Both the position numbers and the translations under genes were made by a program. This document shows, in pieces, positions 27,688 through 35,885 of a stretch of DNA of 64,000 nt; positions within the stretch are counted from its first letter, which is position 1; every line of letters begins with the position of its first letter. Where the stretch lies: assembly GCF_902801725.1 (NCBI RefSeq), contig NZ_CADCJB010000012.1:1-64000 (forward strand). The letters are read 5' to 3'. The DNA is from an uncultured Methanobrevibacter sp. (GTDB taxonomy: Archaea; Methanobacteriota; Methanobacteria; Methanobacteriales; Methanobacteriaceae). The notes under the pieces are model-generated. The model saw only the letters and a list, made by a program, of their open reading frames with translations, had not been told where the DNA came from and did no database searches.

Positions 27688-28107
27688 ACCATTCAATTTT
27701 TTGTTTAAATCGCGCGCAACCAAATAATAATAAATATAAAATCCAAACCAAGAAACAGCAGCAAATATACAAGCTATTACAATCCACTCAACAATAACAC
27801 CAAGTCCCATGTTAATCGGCATCCATTGCAGATAAATTGCAATAACAAATAAGATTATCATTCCTATGCCCATTTGGAATGATACCTGAAGTGGAAATGC
27901 AATATCTTCCCTTTCATAAATAAGCCCTGTTATGGAAAACCCCCATCCGACAACAATTGAACCTAAGAACGCATTTATGATAGTTTCACCTGAAAAATGA
28001 ACATTATGAGGTCCTCCCTGCAAGGATATTAAAACCATAATAATCATTACGATAAAACAGCCGACAAAAGCACCCATTGCCAATCTTTTTATTAAATCAA
28101 CTTTCAT
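27682..28107 (-). CDS. DUF3021-family membrane protein
   Basis: 141 residues, four predicted helices. The pattern RLAMGAFVGCFIVMIIMVLISL, then GETIINAFLGSIVVGWGFSITGLIYEREDI and a C-terminal KKLNGE, matches DUF3021, a family that in Firmicutes is nearly always paired with a LytTR regulator. There it is thought to restrain the regulator at the membrane. The start ATG 28107 has AGGTGA, eight bases after the LytTR stop. Last gene of a four-gene operon. Confidence 0.75.
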   Translation of the reverse strand: MKVDLIKRLAMGAFVGCFIVMIIMVLISLQGGPHNVHFSGETIINAFLGSIVVGWGFSITGLIYEREDIAFPLQVSFQMGIGMIILFVIAIYLQWMPINMGLGVIVEWIVIACIFAAVSWFGFYIYYYLVARDLNKKLNGE

Positions 28108-28115
28108 TTCATCAC

Positions 28116-28556
28116 CTATAAATCCAAAGCCTGCTTGAAATCAGGCAGATATTTTCTTGATATGTTGTCCTTTAGACCATTTTTAAGTTGTATAAACATC
28201 ATTCCCTTAAGTGAGGGAGCTACTCTTTCAACCTTTTTTAAATTAACGATAGTGGATTTTGAAATCCTTACAAAATCACTATCCAAAGTCTCTTCAACCT
28301 GATATAATGGCTTTTTAATCAGATATTCACTGTTTTCCGTATAAACTTTAACTTGCTTATCTTCAACCCTAAACATGTAGACATCACTAAATTCCAAAAG
28401 TGCAAAGTCAGACCCTTTTTTAACGGCCAGCATATCATTAGAATCATCACTTTCAAGAATTGACATTGCTCTTGTAATATTGTCAGTCAATTCATTGGTA
28501 TGGATGTCCGCATGCGGCTCTTCAATATCCCTTGAAATAAATAAATTTACCTTCAT
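28116..28556 (-). CDS. LytTR-type DNA-binding regulator
   Basis: 146 residues without a receiver domain. The C-terminal ~95 residues are a LytTR domain: VYMFRVEDKQVKVYTENSEYLIKKPLYQVEETL, FVRISKSTIVNLKKVERVAP and FIQLKNGLKDNISRKYLPDFK. LytTR domains bind short direct repeats. The N-terminal part is small and not recognised. It is translationally coupled to the preceding 2TM gene by an ATGA overlap and followed by DUF3021. Single-domain LytTR plus membrane partner is a bacterial (Firmicutes) arrangement, so transfer into this archaeal lineage is likely. Confidence 0.85.
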   Translation of the reverse strand: MKVNLFISRDIEEPHADIHTNELTDNITRAMSILESDDSNDMLAVKKGSDFALLEFSDVYMFRVEDKQVKVYTENSEYLIKKPLYQVEETLDSDFVRISKSTIVNLKKVERVAPSLKGMMFIQLKNGLKDNISRKYLPDFKQALDL

Positions 28557-28834
28557 GATTCATTCCCTAATTTTGCCATTTCTTCCTGAATTTTGCGTTC
28601 ACGATATTCCACAGTATTAAATTTATTTTCAATTATAAAAGCATTTAAAAATTTAATGAATATTCCAATACCCCAGAAAAATAGCGGGAACAGAACCCAC
28701 CAGAATTGTGGAGTGTATACTGCATTAATTACTGCCAAAAATGCATTGACAATAATGAAGATCATGAAACTTTTATAAAACTTAATTTTTGCATCTGCAC
28801 GCTTTTCAGCCAATGCGCGTAAATTATCATTCAT
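28553..28834 (-). CDS. 2TM-domain membrane protein, second copy
   Basis: 93 residues, two helices flanked by charged ends: LRALAEKRADAKIKFYKSFMIFIIVNAFLAVINAVY and FWWVLFPLFFWGIGIFIKFLNAF, the pattern of the small 2TM family (PF13239-like) often found beside LytTR regulators. It begins immediately after the stop of the first copy and overlaps the LytTR start by ATGA. Confidence 0.7.
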   Translation of the reverse strand: MNDNLRALAEKRADAKIKFYKSFMIFIIVNAFLAVINAVYTPQFWWVLFPLFFWGIGIFIKFLNAFIIENKFNTVEYRERKIQEEMAKLGNES

Positions 28835-29086
28835 TTAATCACCCATTTTTGAAATTTCTCTTTCAATCATTTTTTCACGACAGTTATTAAGAGAATATGC
28901 ATTAAAAAAGTCATCTAAAACTCCAATACCCCAGAAAAACATTACAAATATCAATAGCCAAAAGCTTTGCAGAAATACAAAGCAAACAATTGCTATTACT
29001 GTATTTACAATCAAATATTTATATAGATTTTCTTGAAACTTTATTTTTTTGTCAACTCTCTTTTCAGCCTCTTTCCTTAAGTTCAT
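28835..29086 (-). CDS. 2TM-domain membrane protein, first copy
   Basis: 83 residues, tandem paralogue of the following gene: EAEKRVDKKIKFQENLYKYLIVNTVIAIVCF, then FWLLIFVMFFWGIGVLDDFFNAY. First gene of the LytTR operon. ATG 29086 follows GGTGATG. Two such proteins in a row could form a heteromeric membrane sensor with DUF3021. Confidence 0.7.
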   Translation of the reverse strand: MNLRKEAEKRVDKKIKFQENLYKYLIVNTVIAIVCFVFLQSFWLLIFVMFFWGIGVLDDFFNAYSLNNCREKMIEREISKMGD

Positions 29087-29204
29087 ATCATCACCATTCG
29101 ATAATATAACTTAGGGCAATTCCATATAAATGGCTATTTGGCAGTGCTTCCAAGATGCGAAAATCGTTGAGTGAAATGCAAAAAATAAGAATTGAAAGTA
29201 GCTG

Positions 29205-29903
29205 CTATAATACAGCCACCAGATAGTATAAAATTGAAGTTACTGCAGGAACTGTTAAGTTGTCAATTCCACCATAACTAAATGCTTCACAGACAGTCGC
29301 AATAGCAGATATCGCCAATATGTAGACAATATTAAATTCAGGCATTGTACAACCGATTGAAGTAAAAACCATCCACACAAATACGCTCATTACTGATGTG
29401 ATAACAAACATTGTAAGTGATCCTTCAAGAGATTTTGTACCTCCGAATATTGTGTATTTGACTTTACCGAATTTTTGACCAATCAATGCTGCAAATCCAT
29501 CACCATACACCATAGGAACAATAGCCAATGCCACAATCCAAATGTAGAATTTAGGATTATTTGCCGGAGAGAGTATACTGTATATTGCAATTAATATTGT
29601 CCAAATCAATGCATAGAAAAATAAGCCTAAGGCATGTCCTGATTCAGTTACGCTGTTTTCAATTTTGACAGGAGAGTATTCAGTCAAGAAGAACAATCCT
29701 ATTGTAATCGGCAATGTTAAAAACCAAACCATCACCCATGGATCTGAGAAAAATGGCATGGCAAATATCATATTACCTACCATAATGTGCAAAAATTTAC
29801 GTGAAACTTCAGGCCTTGTCTTTAAAACCATTTCAGCTACAACGAAAATGACAGCAACATAAATATATACTACAATTAATGCAAGAATATCCGTAAATAT
29901 CAT
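29205..29903 (-). CDS. CTP-dependent polyprenol/phytol kinase-like membrane protein
   Basis: 232 residues, about seven helices. Signature segments of the dolichol/phytol kinase (COG0170, VTE5/SEC59-like) family: RPEVSRKFLHIMVGN near the N terminus, then VYGDGFAALIGQKFGKVKYTIFGGTKSLEGSLTMF (split by family as GDGxAxxxGxxFG and GTKSxEGS) and EAFSYGGIDNLTVP at the end. Such enzymes phosphorylate phytol, geranylgeraniol or dolichol, or form CDP-activated lipids. Its ATG overlaps the stop of the tocopherol-cyclase-like gene (TAATG), so the two are made together. Confidence 0.75.
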   Translation of the reverse strand: MIFTDILALIVVYIYVAVIFVVAEMVLKTRPEVSRKFLHIMVGNMIFAMPFFSDPWVMVWFLTLPITIGLFFLTEYSPVKIENSVTESGHALGLFFYALIWTILIAIYSILSPANNPKFYIWIVALAIVPMVYGDGFAALIGQKFGKVKYTIFGGTKSLEGSLTMFVITSVMSVFVWMVFTSIGCTMPEFNIVYILAISAIATVCEAFSYGGIDNLTVPAVTSILYYLVAVL

Positions 29904-31021
29904 TACTTATCATACTCCCCATATTCACAGCCAGCATTTTCCATTTTCACATGATCGATTAATGTTCCGTCTTTCTTGTATAGTTTGATTTCACCCCAAC
30001 CATTTCCGCCATTCCATAAACGGTTGTGTCTTTTTTGGCCATCAGGAGCTTCATAATTAATAAGTAACATTTCATCGCGTTTACAGTAGAGTACCATTTC
30101 CATTTTTGAATTTTTATTGCTTGCATTTATATGCCATGTATGAATTTCATCGCCCTCTTCAAAGTCAAAGTCGATTTTCACCATGTTCCAGAATCTTGCG
30201 AAATTGTACTCATACATGGTTCCCTCATAGTAAAATCCAATCAGCAATTTGCGAGGAATAGATATTCCAAATGCTTTTGGTCTTCCACCACCCGCTTCAA
30301 AAGCAGAATTATTGAGTTTTTTACCAGTTTTAAGACTGGTTAAGTTACATGATGAAATCCAAAGCCATGGTGAAGTAAAATCCCCTCCCCAATTCTTATC
30401 GGCATAACCATAGGATTTTTCAGGAATTACTTCATATTCCTCACCATCCAACCAAATAGTACCCTTATATTGAGTTTTGATTCCTTCAGCATGCCAGAAC
30501 ATTTCAAAAGAGTTTAATTTTCTGAACAAGGAGTTTGCACCATAACCAACATTAAAAGTGATTTGTTTATCAATATCCAAATCCCACATCATATCTCCCG
30601 CATCACACATATATTCCGGATGATTTTGAGCGTCTTCTTCGCTTACTCTTGCAAATCCACTCATGTGAGTTTCGGTTAGACTGCAATCCCCAACACGAAT
30701 ATTCAATTCATCATCAGGACAATCAAAATATTTCATAGAATAAAAATTATGAATTTGTTTTGGATTTTTACCCCATGCACCTGCCTTGACCATGCAATAA
30801 GACGGTTTTTTGCCAGCAGCTTTGTTTTCAGGCAATTGACCTAAAGTTGGTTCCTCTTCAGCCAGTGCAGGATTACATACAAAGTATTCAATGAAAAATG
30901 GTCTTGGTTCGCCAGTTTTTTTATTATATGCAGTTAAGGAATGCCACCACCAGTCATAACCCTTTTTAGCAAGTGGTCCCTTAAGCATAAAATAATCTCT
31001 TTTCAAATCACTTTTATTCAT
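29903..31021 (-). CDS. Tocopherol-cyclase-like protein
   Basis: 372 residues, soluble, no signal peptide. The N-terminal part (GPLAKKGYDWWWHSLTAYN, then FFIEYFVCNPALAEEEPT) and the beta-rich body (SCNLTSLKTGKKLNNSAFEAGGG, MVLYCKRDEMLLINYEAPDG) recall the tocopherol cyclase family (PF14249) as seen in several anaerobic bacteria; the fold is related to AttH/CrtC lipocalin-like proteins. Plant VTE1 closes the chromanol ring of prenylquinols. This archaeon is not expected to make tocopherol, so the substrate must be another prenyl compound or the activity differs. Strong GGAGG before ATG 31021; couples to a phytol-kinase-like gene. Confidence 0.6.
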   Translation of the reverse strand: MNKSDLKRDYFMLKGPLAKKGYDWWWHSLTAYNKKTGEPRPFFIEYFVCNPALAEEEPTLGQLPENKAAGKKPSYCMVKAGAWGKNPKQIHNFYSMKYFDCPDDELNIRVGDCSLTETHMSGFARVSEEDAQNHPEYMCDAGDMMWDLDIDKQITFNVGYGANSLFRKLNSFEMFWHAEGIKTQYKGTIWLDGEEYEVIPEKSYGYADKNWGGDFTSPWLWISSCNLTSLKTGKKLNNSAFEAGGGRPKAFGISIPRKLLIGFYYEGTMYEYNFARFWNMVKIDFDFEEGDEIHTWHINASNKNSKMEMVLYCKRDEMLLINYEAPDGQKRHNRLWNGGNGWGEIKLYKKDGTLIDHVKMENAGCEYGEYDK

Positions 31022-31121
31022 TTAAAGTCCTCCAAAGATAGATAATATAAGATTTGTAAAAAATATATTAAATAATTTATTACAATAAAGAAAAATAGAA
31101 AAATAGAAAAAAAGAAGAGAA

Positions 31122-33245
31122 TTATCTTTTAGAATTCATTTCTTTTATATCATCACGATAATAATAACCAATTGTCAATATCATCAACAATACAATAAAT
31201 GACATTCCAGTGACTCTAAAGAATTCATCTTCATCAATAATAATTTGTTTTACAACAGATTTAGATTCAATACTGCTTGAATCCCCACTGCCTCCGCCGA
31301 CAGCGCTTTGTGCAGAAGCGGAGCTTTCTGATTCATAAGCATTTGAAACATCTTTTGAAGGGTTGTTTGCACTATCGCCAGGAGAATTTTGCTGGCCATT
31401 ATATGTGCTGTTTCCATTATCTCCACTTTGTGAAAAACCTTGGCCGGAATTTCCAGAACCTTCATTATTTCCATTACCGTTACCATTGCCATTGCCGTTA
31501 ACTTTACCGTTAACACTCATATCATCATGGCCATATGGTATATCAGGATAAGGATAACTTGGAGTTACGCCATTTGACGGGTTAGAAACCGGAACATTGC
31601 TGTCATAAACATTTTCCCTTGGAGAATAATCAACAACCGCTTTGATAATATCACCATTATTTGCATCCACTGTGAATACACCTGATCCACCTTTTACAGT
31701 AATAGTGGCCGACTTTCCATTATTTGTTGTATAAGTCAAAGTTCTATCAGGAAGCAAACTGGCAATCTTTCCATTAGAATCGACAAATGATGCCTGGAAT
31801 TTATTTTTTCCAATTTGAGTAACGGAAAATTGTATCCTATTTGTTTTAATTTTAGGGCAAACTAAAGCTTTATCAGAATACCAGTTATCACCAAGCTCCA
31901 ATTGCCCACCTTTAAATGAGTATTCGACATCTTTGGCTTCAACCTGAATATGCCTATTTCCAAAAAGGGCATTGTAGCTTATATCCTGACTTTCAGGTTT
32001 CAGATACTCGTCATTGAACTCAATACCAACATAACCATTACTGGCAATTTCATTAGATTGAATCATATTATCTCCAATAGAAGTCAATGAAATACCACTG
32101 TCTCCGTTATAATCAATGACATTTCCCTTTATATTAACATTGTCACCTGCTCTCAAAATATAAATCCCATTATTGGAATTTTTTGTAATGGTATTCCCAA
32201 TTATATGAAGATTTTCAGGTGCACTACCATAATTAACCCTATTTAATCTATCTGAAGTATATATTCCATTCCCACCATTTCCATAAATGGTATTACCATG
32301 GATATAAATTTTAGTGGAATTTGCCAATTCAATACCGTTCACACCATTATTGGAGATTATATTGCCTATAATATAAGCGGAATCTGAATTTACAATAACA
32401 ACACCATTTTTTGAATTTTGAACAATATTGTTTTTAGTGATATTGAGATATTTGACTGCATTTGCAACAATAGCATTGCTTTTAGTGGATATCTTATTGT
32501 TAATTAGCCTGATATAATCAGAATTGACAATTGAAATTCCATTACCATTACCCTGAATATTGAAACCATTAATAGTGGTTAATGAAGCACTTTTACCCCT
32601 AATTATAAATACAGGATTATCATTTCCTGATTTTAAGATAGTGTTTGACCTGCTTAATAATGTTAAACGTTTACTCAATACCAAATTAATATTAGAATAA
32701 CTTGATCCCTTAAATAAAATGACATTCCTATCTTTTGCACCATCGATAATTTTTTGAATTTCCATGCTTGAAAGCCCATCTTCAACAGCAATGGTATTCC
32801 TAATAGTGATTGAGGTTGTTTTTGAAGAAGCATTATATTTAGAATTTCCTAAAAATTTTGTTGCAATCTTGTAAGATCCATCATTTAAGTTAAGCTTAAG
32901 AGATGCTATTCCATAATTATTGGTAGTTTTAGTATAAGTGTTTCCAGAAACCGTAAAGTAAACTTTGGTATTCTTTAACACACTACCCTTATCATCTGAA
33001 AGTTTAACTTGGAAATAATCTCCAACAACATCAAAAGTTGTGTTACTTTTAACATCAATTTGGGTTTTAATTGGAGATGATGATTTTAAAGCCGTTTGGT
33101 CTGAATGAGCAATTGAATTATCACTTTCAGCAGATATTAGTGATGAATCATCATCTGTGACATTATTAACCTCCTGCGCAACACAGAAATTTAAGCTAAT
33201 AATAACCAATACAAACAGTACCAAAATAAAAGCTTTCTTGCTCAT
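31122..33245 (-). CDS. Adhesin-like protein: Ig-like, beta-helix, Gly/Asn linker, membrane anchor
   Basis: 707 residues. Signal peptide AFILVLFVLVIISLNFCVA. An Ig-like unit (residues ~60-150, VYFTVSGNTYTKTTNNYGIASLKL) comes first, followed by a NosD-type beta-helix (~160-440: GNTIYGNGGNGIYTSD, NSNNGIYILRAGDNVNIKGN), a small Ig-like end, a Gly-Asn-rich linker with tandem GN repeats and a Ser-rich part, then one helix (FFRVTGMSFIVLLMILTIGYYY) and a basic tail. The order Ig-first is the reverse of the anchorless adhesins next door. AAAGGAGGTG before ATG 33245 is the strongest ribosome site of the adhesins here. Confidence 0.85.
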   Translation of the reverse strand: MSKKAFILVLFVLVIISLNFCVAQEVNNVTDDDSSLISAESDNSIAHSDQTALKSSSPIKTQIDVKSNTTFDVVGDYFQVKLSDDKGSVLKNTKVYFTVSGNTYTKTTNNYGIASLKLNLNDGSYKIATKFLGNSKYNASSKTTSITIRNTIAVEDGLSSMEIQKIIDGAKDRNVILFKGSSYSNINLVLSKRLTLLSRSNTILKSGNDNPVFIIRGKSASLTTINGFNIQGNGNGISIVNSDYIRLINNKISTKSNAIVANAVKYLNITKNNIVQNSKNGVVIVNSDSAYIIGNIISNNGVNGIELANSTKIYIHGNTIYGNGGNGIYTSDRLNRVNYGSAPENLHIIGNTITKNSNNGIYILRAGDNVNIKGNVIDYNGDSGISLTSIGDNMIQSNEIASNGYVGIEFNDEYLKPESQDISYNALFGNRHIQVEAKDVEYSFKGGQLELGDNWYSDKALVCPKIKTNRIQFSVTQIGKNKFQASFVDSNGKIASLLPDRTLTYTTNNGKSATITVKGGSGVFTVDANNGDIIKAVVDYSPRENVYDSNVPVSNPSNGVTPSYPYPDIPYGHDDMSVNGKVNGNGNGNGNGNNEGSGNSGQGFSQSGDNGNSTYNGQQNSPGDSANNPSKDVSNAYESESSASAQSAVGGGSGDSSSIESKSVVKQIIIDEDEFFRVTGMSFIVLLMILTIGYYYRDDIKEMNSKR

Positions 33246-33486
33246 TTTTCACCTCCTTTACTATCGATTAGTAAGAATTAATTATTGATAATTAATCTCA
33301 TATAAAATATATAATATTTAATAGTATATATTATTGACTAATTTTAAATTAAAATAAATATTTAATTAAATTAATTAAAATAAACTAATTTAATTCAAAA
33401 ATAAGTATTTTATCAAATTAATAAAAATATGATATATAAAAAAGTAATATCGAAAGTAAATATAAAAAAATAAGAATAAGACTGAA

Positions 33487-34872
33487 TTACATCAAGTCAT
33501 GAATTTCATCTTTAATATATAATATTACAATCACCAAACAAACAACCGCCAGAATAGACATGACCAATGAAGTTTGTCCGAATGCTGCTACAGAAACACG
33601 ATTATGAGCCAGTACCCCTCCTGCAAAAACTGTCATTAGCACCACAGCAACAGCAGATCCTATTGCACCAATGATTTGTCTTACAGTATTGTTGATAGCT
33701 GTCGCATCTTCAACATCACCAGATACAACGGCAATAGTCCATGTAACTGCAGGCATTAAACCTAAACCAGCACCGATAGCCCTTATTATTTGAGTAATAA
33801 TCATATATTCAACAGTAGAGTTTGCATCATAAGTCATCATTATCAGATAACCCGCAATCGAAAAGAGACATGACATAATCAATACTTTTCTAACTCCAAT
33901 TTTATTGGCTAAAAGAGGACCTATAAAATTAAATACAATCATGACAAGAGTTGCGGGAAGCAAAATTAAACCTGAGGTTGTTGCATTGTGGGAAGTAACA
34001 GTCTGAACAAACAAAGGCATTATAACATTCAATCCACACATTGTGAAATATAGCAATGCTGAAAATAATGTTCCAAAAAAGAAATATTTATTTTTCAAAG
34101 CATGTAAATCAACCAATGGTGTCTTAATGTTAAACTGACGGCGGACAAAGAATATTAAGCTGAATGTACCAACAACAATTGGTAAAATTACATAAACCAA
34201 ATCAAATCCATTACCTGCAATGTTTGAAAATCCAAGCATTATTCCAACACATGCTAAAACACATAAAATTAATGAAAGCACATCCAAAGGATAATCGCCG
34301 GTTTCAAATTCCAGCTTAACAACAACAAGTGCAACCAATATCAAAACGAATACCATGCCTGCAAAAATTAAGAAAATTGACCTCCAACCAACATAATCAA
34401 TAATCATCCCACCTGCAGTAGGAGCCAATGCCGGAGCAATTCCAATTATGAAACCAAATAATCCCATATAAATCTGCCATTTTTCCTCCGGAATAACCTT
34501 AAAAAGCACAATTTGAGTAATAGGAAGTAAAATTCCAGAACCGATTGCCTGAATAACTCTGGCAATAATCAATACAATAATATTTGGAGACACATATGCC
34601 AGCAAAGATCCAACTAAAAACAATGACAATGAAGACAACAGAATAGTTTTAACTTTAAAACGGCGAGTAATATAAGCGGATAACGGAATCATAACTCCTA
34701 AAACTAACAAAAATGAAGAATAAATCCATTGAGCAGTAGTTGAAGAAACATGAAAGTCATCCATGATTCCAGCAATACCTGTTGTTACCACACTTTGAGC
34801 AGCACTTAAAATAGCTGCAGCAATAATAAAAATGAGTAATGTTGACATTCCCCTATCTAATTTAACATTCAT
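33487..34872 (-). CDS. MFS drug/proton antiporter, DHA2 (14-TM) type
   Basis: 461 residues from ATG 34872; an earlier in-frame ATG at 34896 adds only MIIIRVYT and no site favours it. Motif A region YITRRFKVKT, then ARVIQAIGSGILLP and the GAxAPxxGGxIxxxxGWRxIF-like sequence GIAPALAPTAGGMIIDYVGW identify the EmrB/QacA-type branch. Closest visible relative is the MFS gene at 0.85-2.2 kb. Substrate unknown. Confidence 0.85.
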   Translation of the reverse strand: MNVKLDRGMSTLLIFIIAAAILSAAQSVVTTGIAGIMDDFHVSSTTAQWIYSSFLLVLGVMIPLSAYITRRFKVKTILLSSLSLFLVGSLLAYVSPNIIVLIIARVIQAIGSGILLPITQIVLFKVIPEEKWQIYMGLFGFIIGIAPALAPTAGGMIIDYVGWRSIFLIFAGMVFVLILVALVVVKLEFETGDYPLDVLSLILCVLACVGIMLGFSNIAGNGFDLVYVILPIVVGTFSLIFFVRRQFNIKTPLVDLHALKNKYFFFGTLFSALLYFTMCGLNVIMPLFVQTVTSHNATTSGLILLPATLVMIVFNFIGPLLANKIGVRKVLIMSCLFSIAGYLIMMTYDANSTVEYMIITQIIRAIGAGLGLMPAVTWTIAVVSGDVEDATAINNTVRQIIGAIGSAVAVVLMTVFAGGVLAHNRVSVAAFGQTSLVMSILAVVCLVIVILYIKDEIHDLM

Positions 34873-35084
34873 AGTATAGACTCTTATAATTATCACAATA
34901 AAATATATTAAAAAGAATATATAAAATTAATTTATATAAATAATTTTTAAAAAAAATTACATTAAAAATGAACATTATTCTATTGAAAAAATAATTCTGT
35001 ACAAAAAAATAATACTTTAATCAGGCATGACTTGATAAATAATACCCTTCAAAACAAAATGGACAAAAAAAATCATATATAAAA

Positions 35085-35522
35085 TTATTTAATGTGATTT
35101 GAAATTATCATATCTTCAAAACCCAAATCAAAAATCAGCCGTCTGAGATGCCTTTCTGAATACACAACCCCAAATTCCTTTTTTATTTCACTTTTAATTT
35201 CCGGAATACTGGATAAACCTTTTGAAATAATATTTTCCCTTAAAACTTTAAATTGAAGGTCAGACAACTTTGAATTCCTTCCAGACCCTTCCTTTCTAAA
35301 TAGACCATCAAAGCCATTTTCATTCCAATCTTTAACCCATTTATAACCTGTTTGAGCAGTTTTTCCTCTTTTTTCCATGGCAGATTTTACACTATTATCA
35401 CAATAAATTTCTTCAATAAATGTAACTTTTTCATACAAATCCACAAATTTCTTCAAATCCCTTTTAACATCACGAATTTCAGAAAGAGGAACCTTTTTAT
35501 TGATATTTATCTGCCTTGCCAT
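35085..35522 (-). CDS. Stand-alone HTH protein of the IS630/transposase N-terminal type
   Basis: 145 residues, ending where a DDE nuclease domain would begin in a transposase. Two helix-turn-helix units can be read: SVKSAMEKRGKTAQTGYKWVKDWNENGFDGL, then LFRKEGSGRNSKLSDLQF and IPEIKSEIKKEFGVVYSERHLRRLIFDLGF, the layout of IS630/Tc1-type N-terminal halves (COG3415-like). No DDE domain or terminal repeats are convincing around it. It could be a captured DNA-binding domain now used as a regulator, or the intact remnant of an element. Confidence 0.65.
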   Translation of the reverse strand: MARQININKKVPLSEIRDVKRDLKKFVDLYEKVTFIEEIYCDNSVKSAMEKRGKTAQTGYKWVKDWNENGFDGLFRKEGSGRNSKLSDLQFKVLRENIISKGLSSIPEIKSEIKKEFGVVYSERHLRRLIFDLGFEDMIISNHIK

Positions 35523-35885
35523 AAAATATATTTCTTGATAAAATATTATAAAAATTTTTTGTCAATGATGTTACAAAAAAATAGTATTTACTGCAAATTA
35601 AAAATTTATTAAAATCAGTCAAAAACATGCAAACAAAAATTCCACAAAAGGAATGAATCCTCAATTAGAACAAGGTGCTTCAAAAACATCACAAGGATAA
35701 CCTCAATTAGGGCATTTATCCATTTCATCACCAATTAATTAACCATATTCTGCAGGCTTAAATTTTTCTTCATTTCTTTGAAGCCCAATAAGACTTATCT
35801 TGATTAATATAATATTCTAGAAAAAATTATAAAACACTTTCCAATTGGAAAAAAATTAAAAAAAAAGTAAATAAAATCCTCAAAA
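35523..35885. other. Intergenic region containing a broken zinc-ribbon gene
   Basis: 363 bp between the HTH gene and the surface peptidase gene, both on the minus strand. 35619-35817 holds the relic described separately. The rest is AT-rich; the part next to the HTH start should carry its promoter. Confidence 0.5.
35619..35817 (-). pseudogene. Broken (or recoded) small zinc-ribbon gene
   Basis: One frame on the minus strand reads KISLIGLQRNEEKFKPAEYG, stop (TAA 35741-35739), LIGDEMDKCPN, stop (TGA 35705-35703), GYPCDVFEAPCSN, stop (TGA 35663-35661), GFIPFVEFLFACF, stop. With cysteine at both TGA codons the motif becomes a standard zinc ribbon, CPNCG…CSNCGF. All three stops differ from Tyr or Cys codons only in the third base (to A). 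GGTGATGAA before ATG 35723 looks like a ribosome site. Most likely a decayed gene; UGA recoding is a possible but less likely reading. Confidence 0.5.

Noticed and set aside
35060-35572. Terminal inverted repeats around the HTH gene (GACAAAAAA on both sides)
   Set aside because: The match is short and mostly A run; no target duplication seen, so I do not call an insertion sequence.
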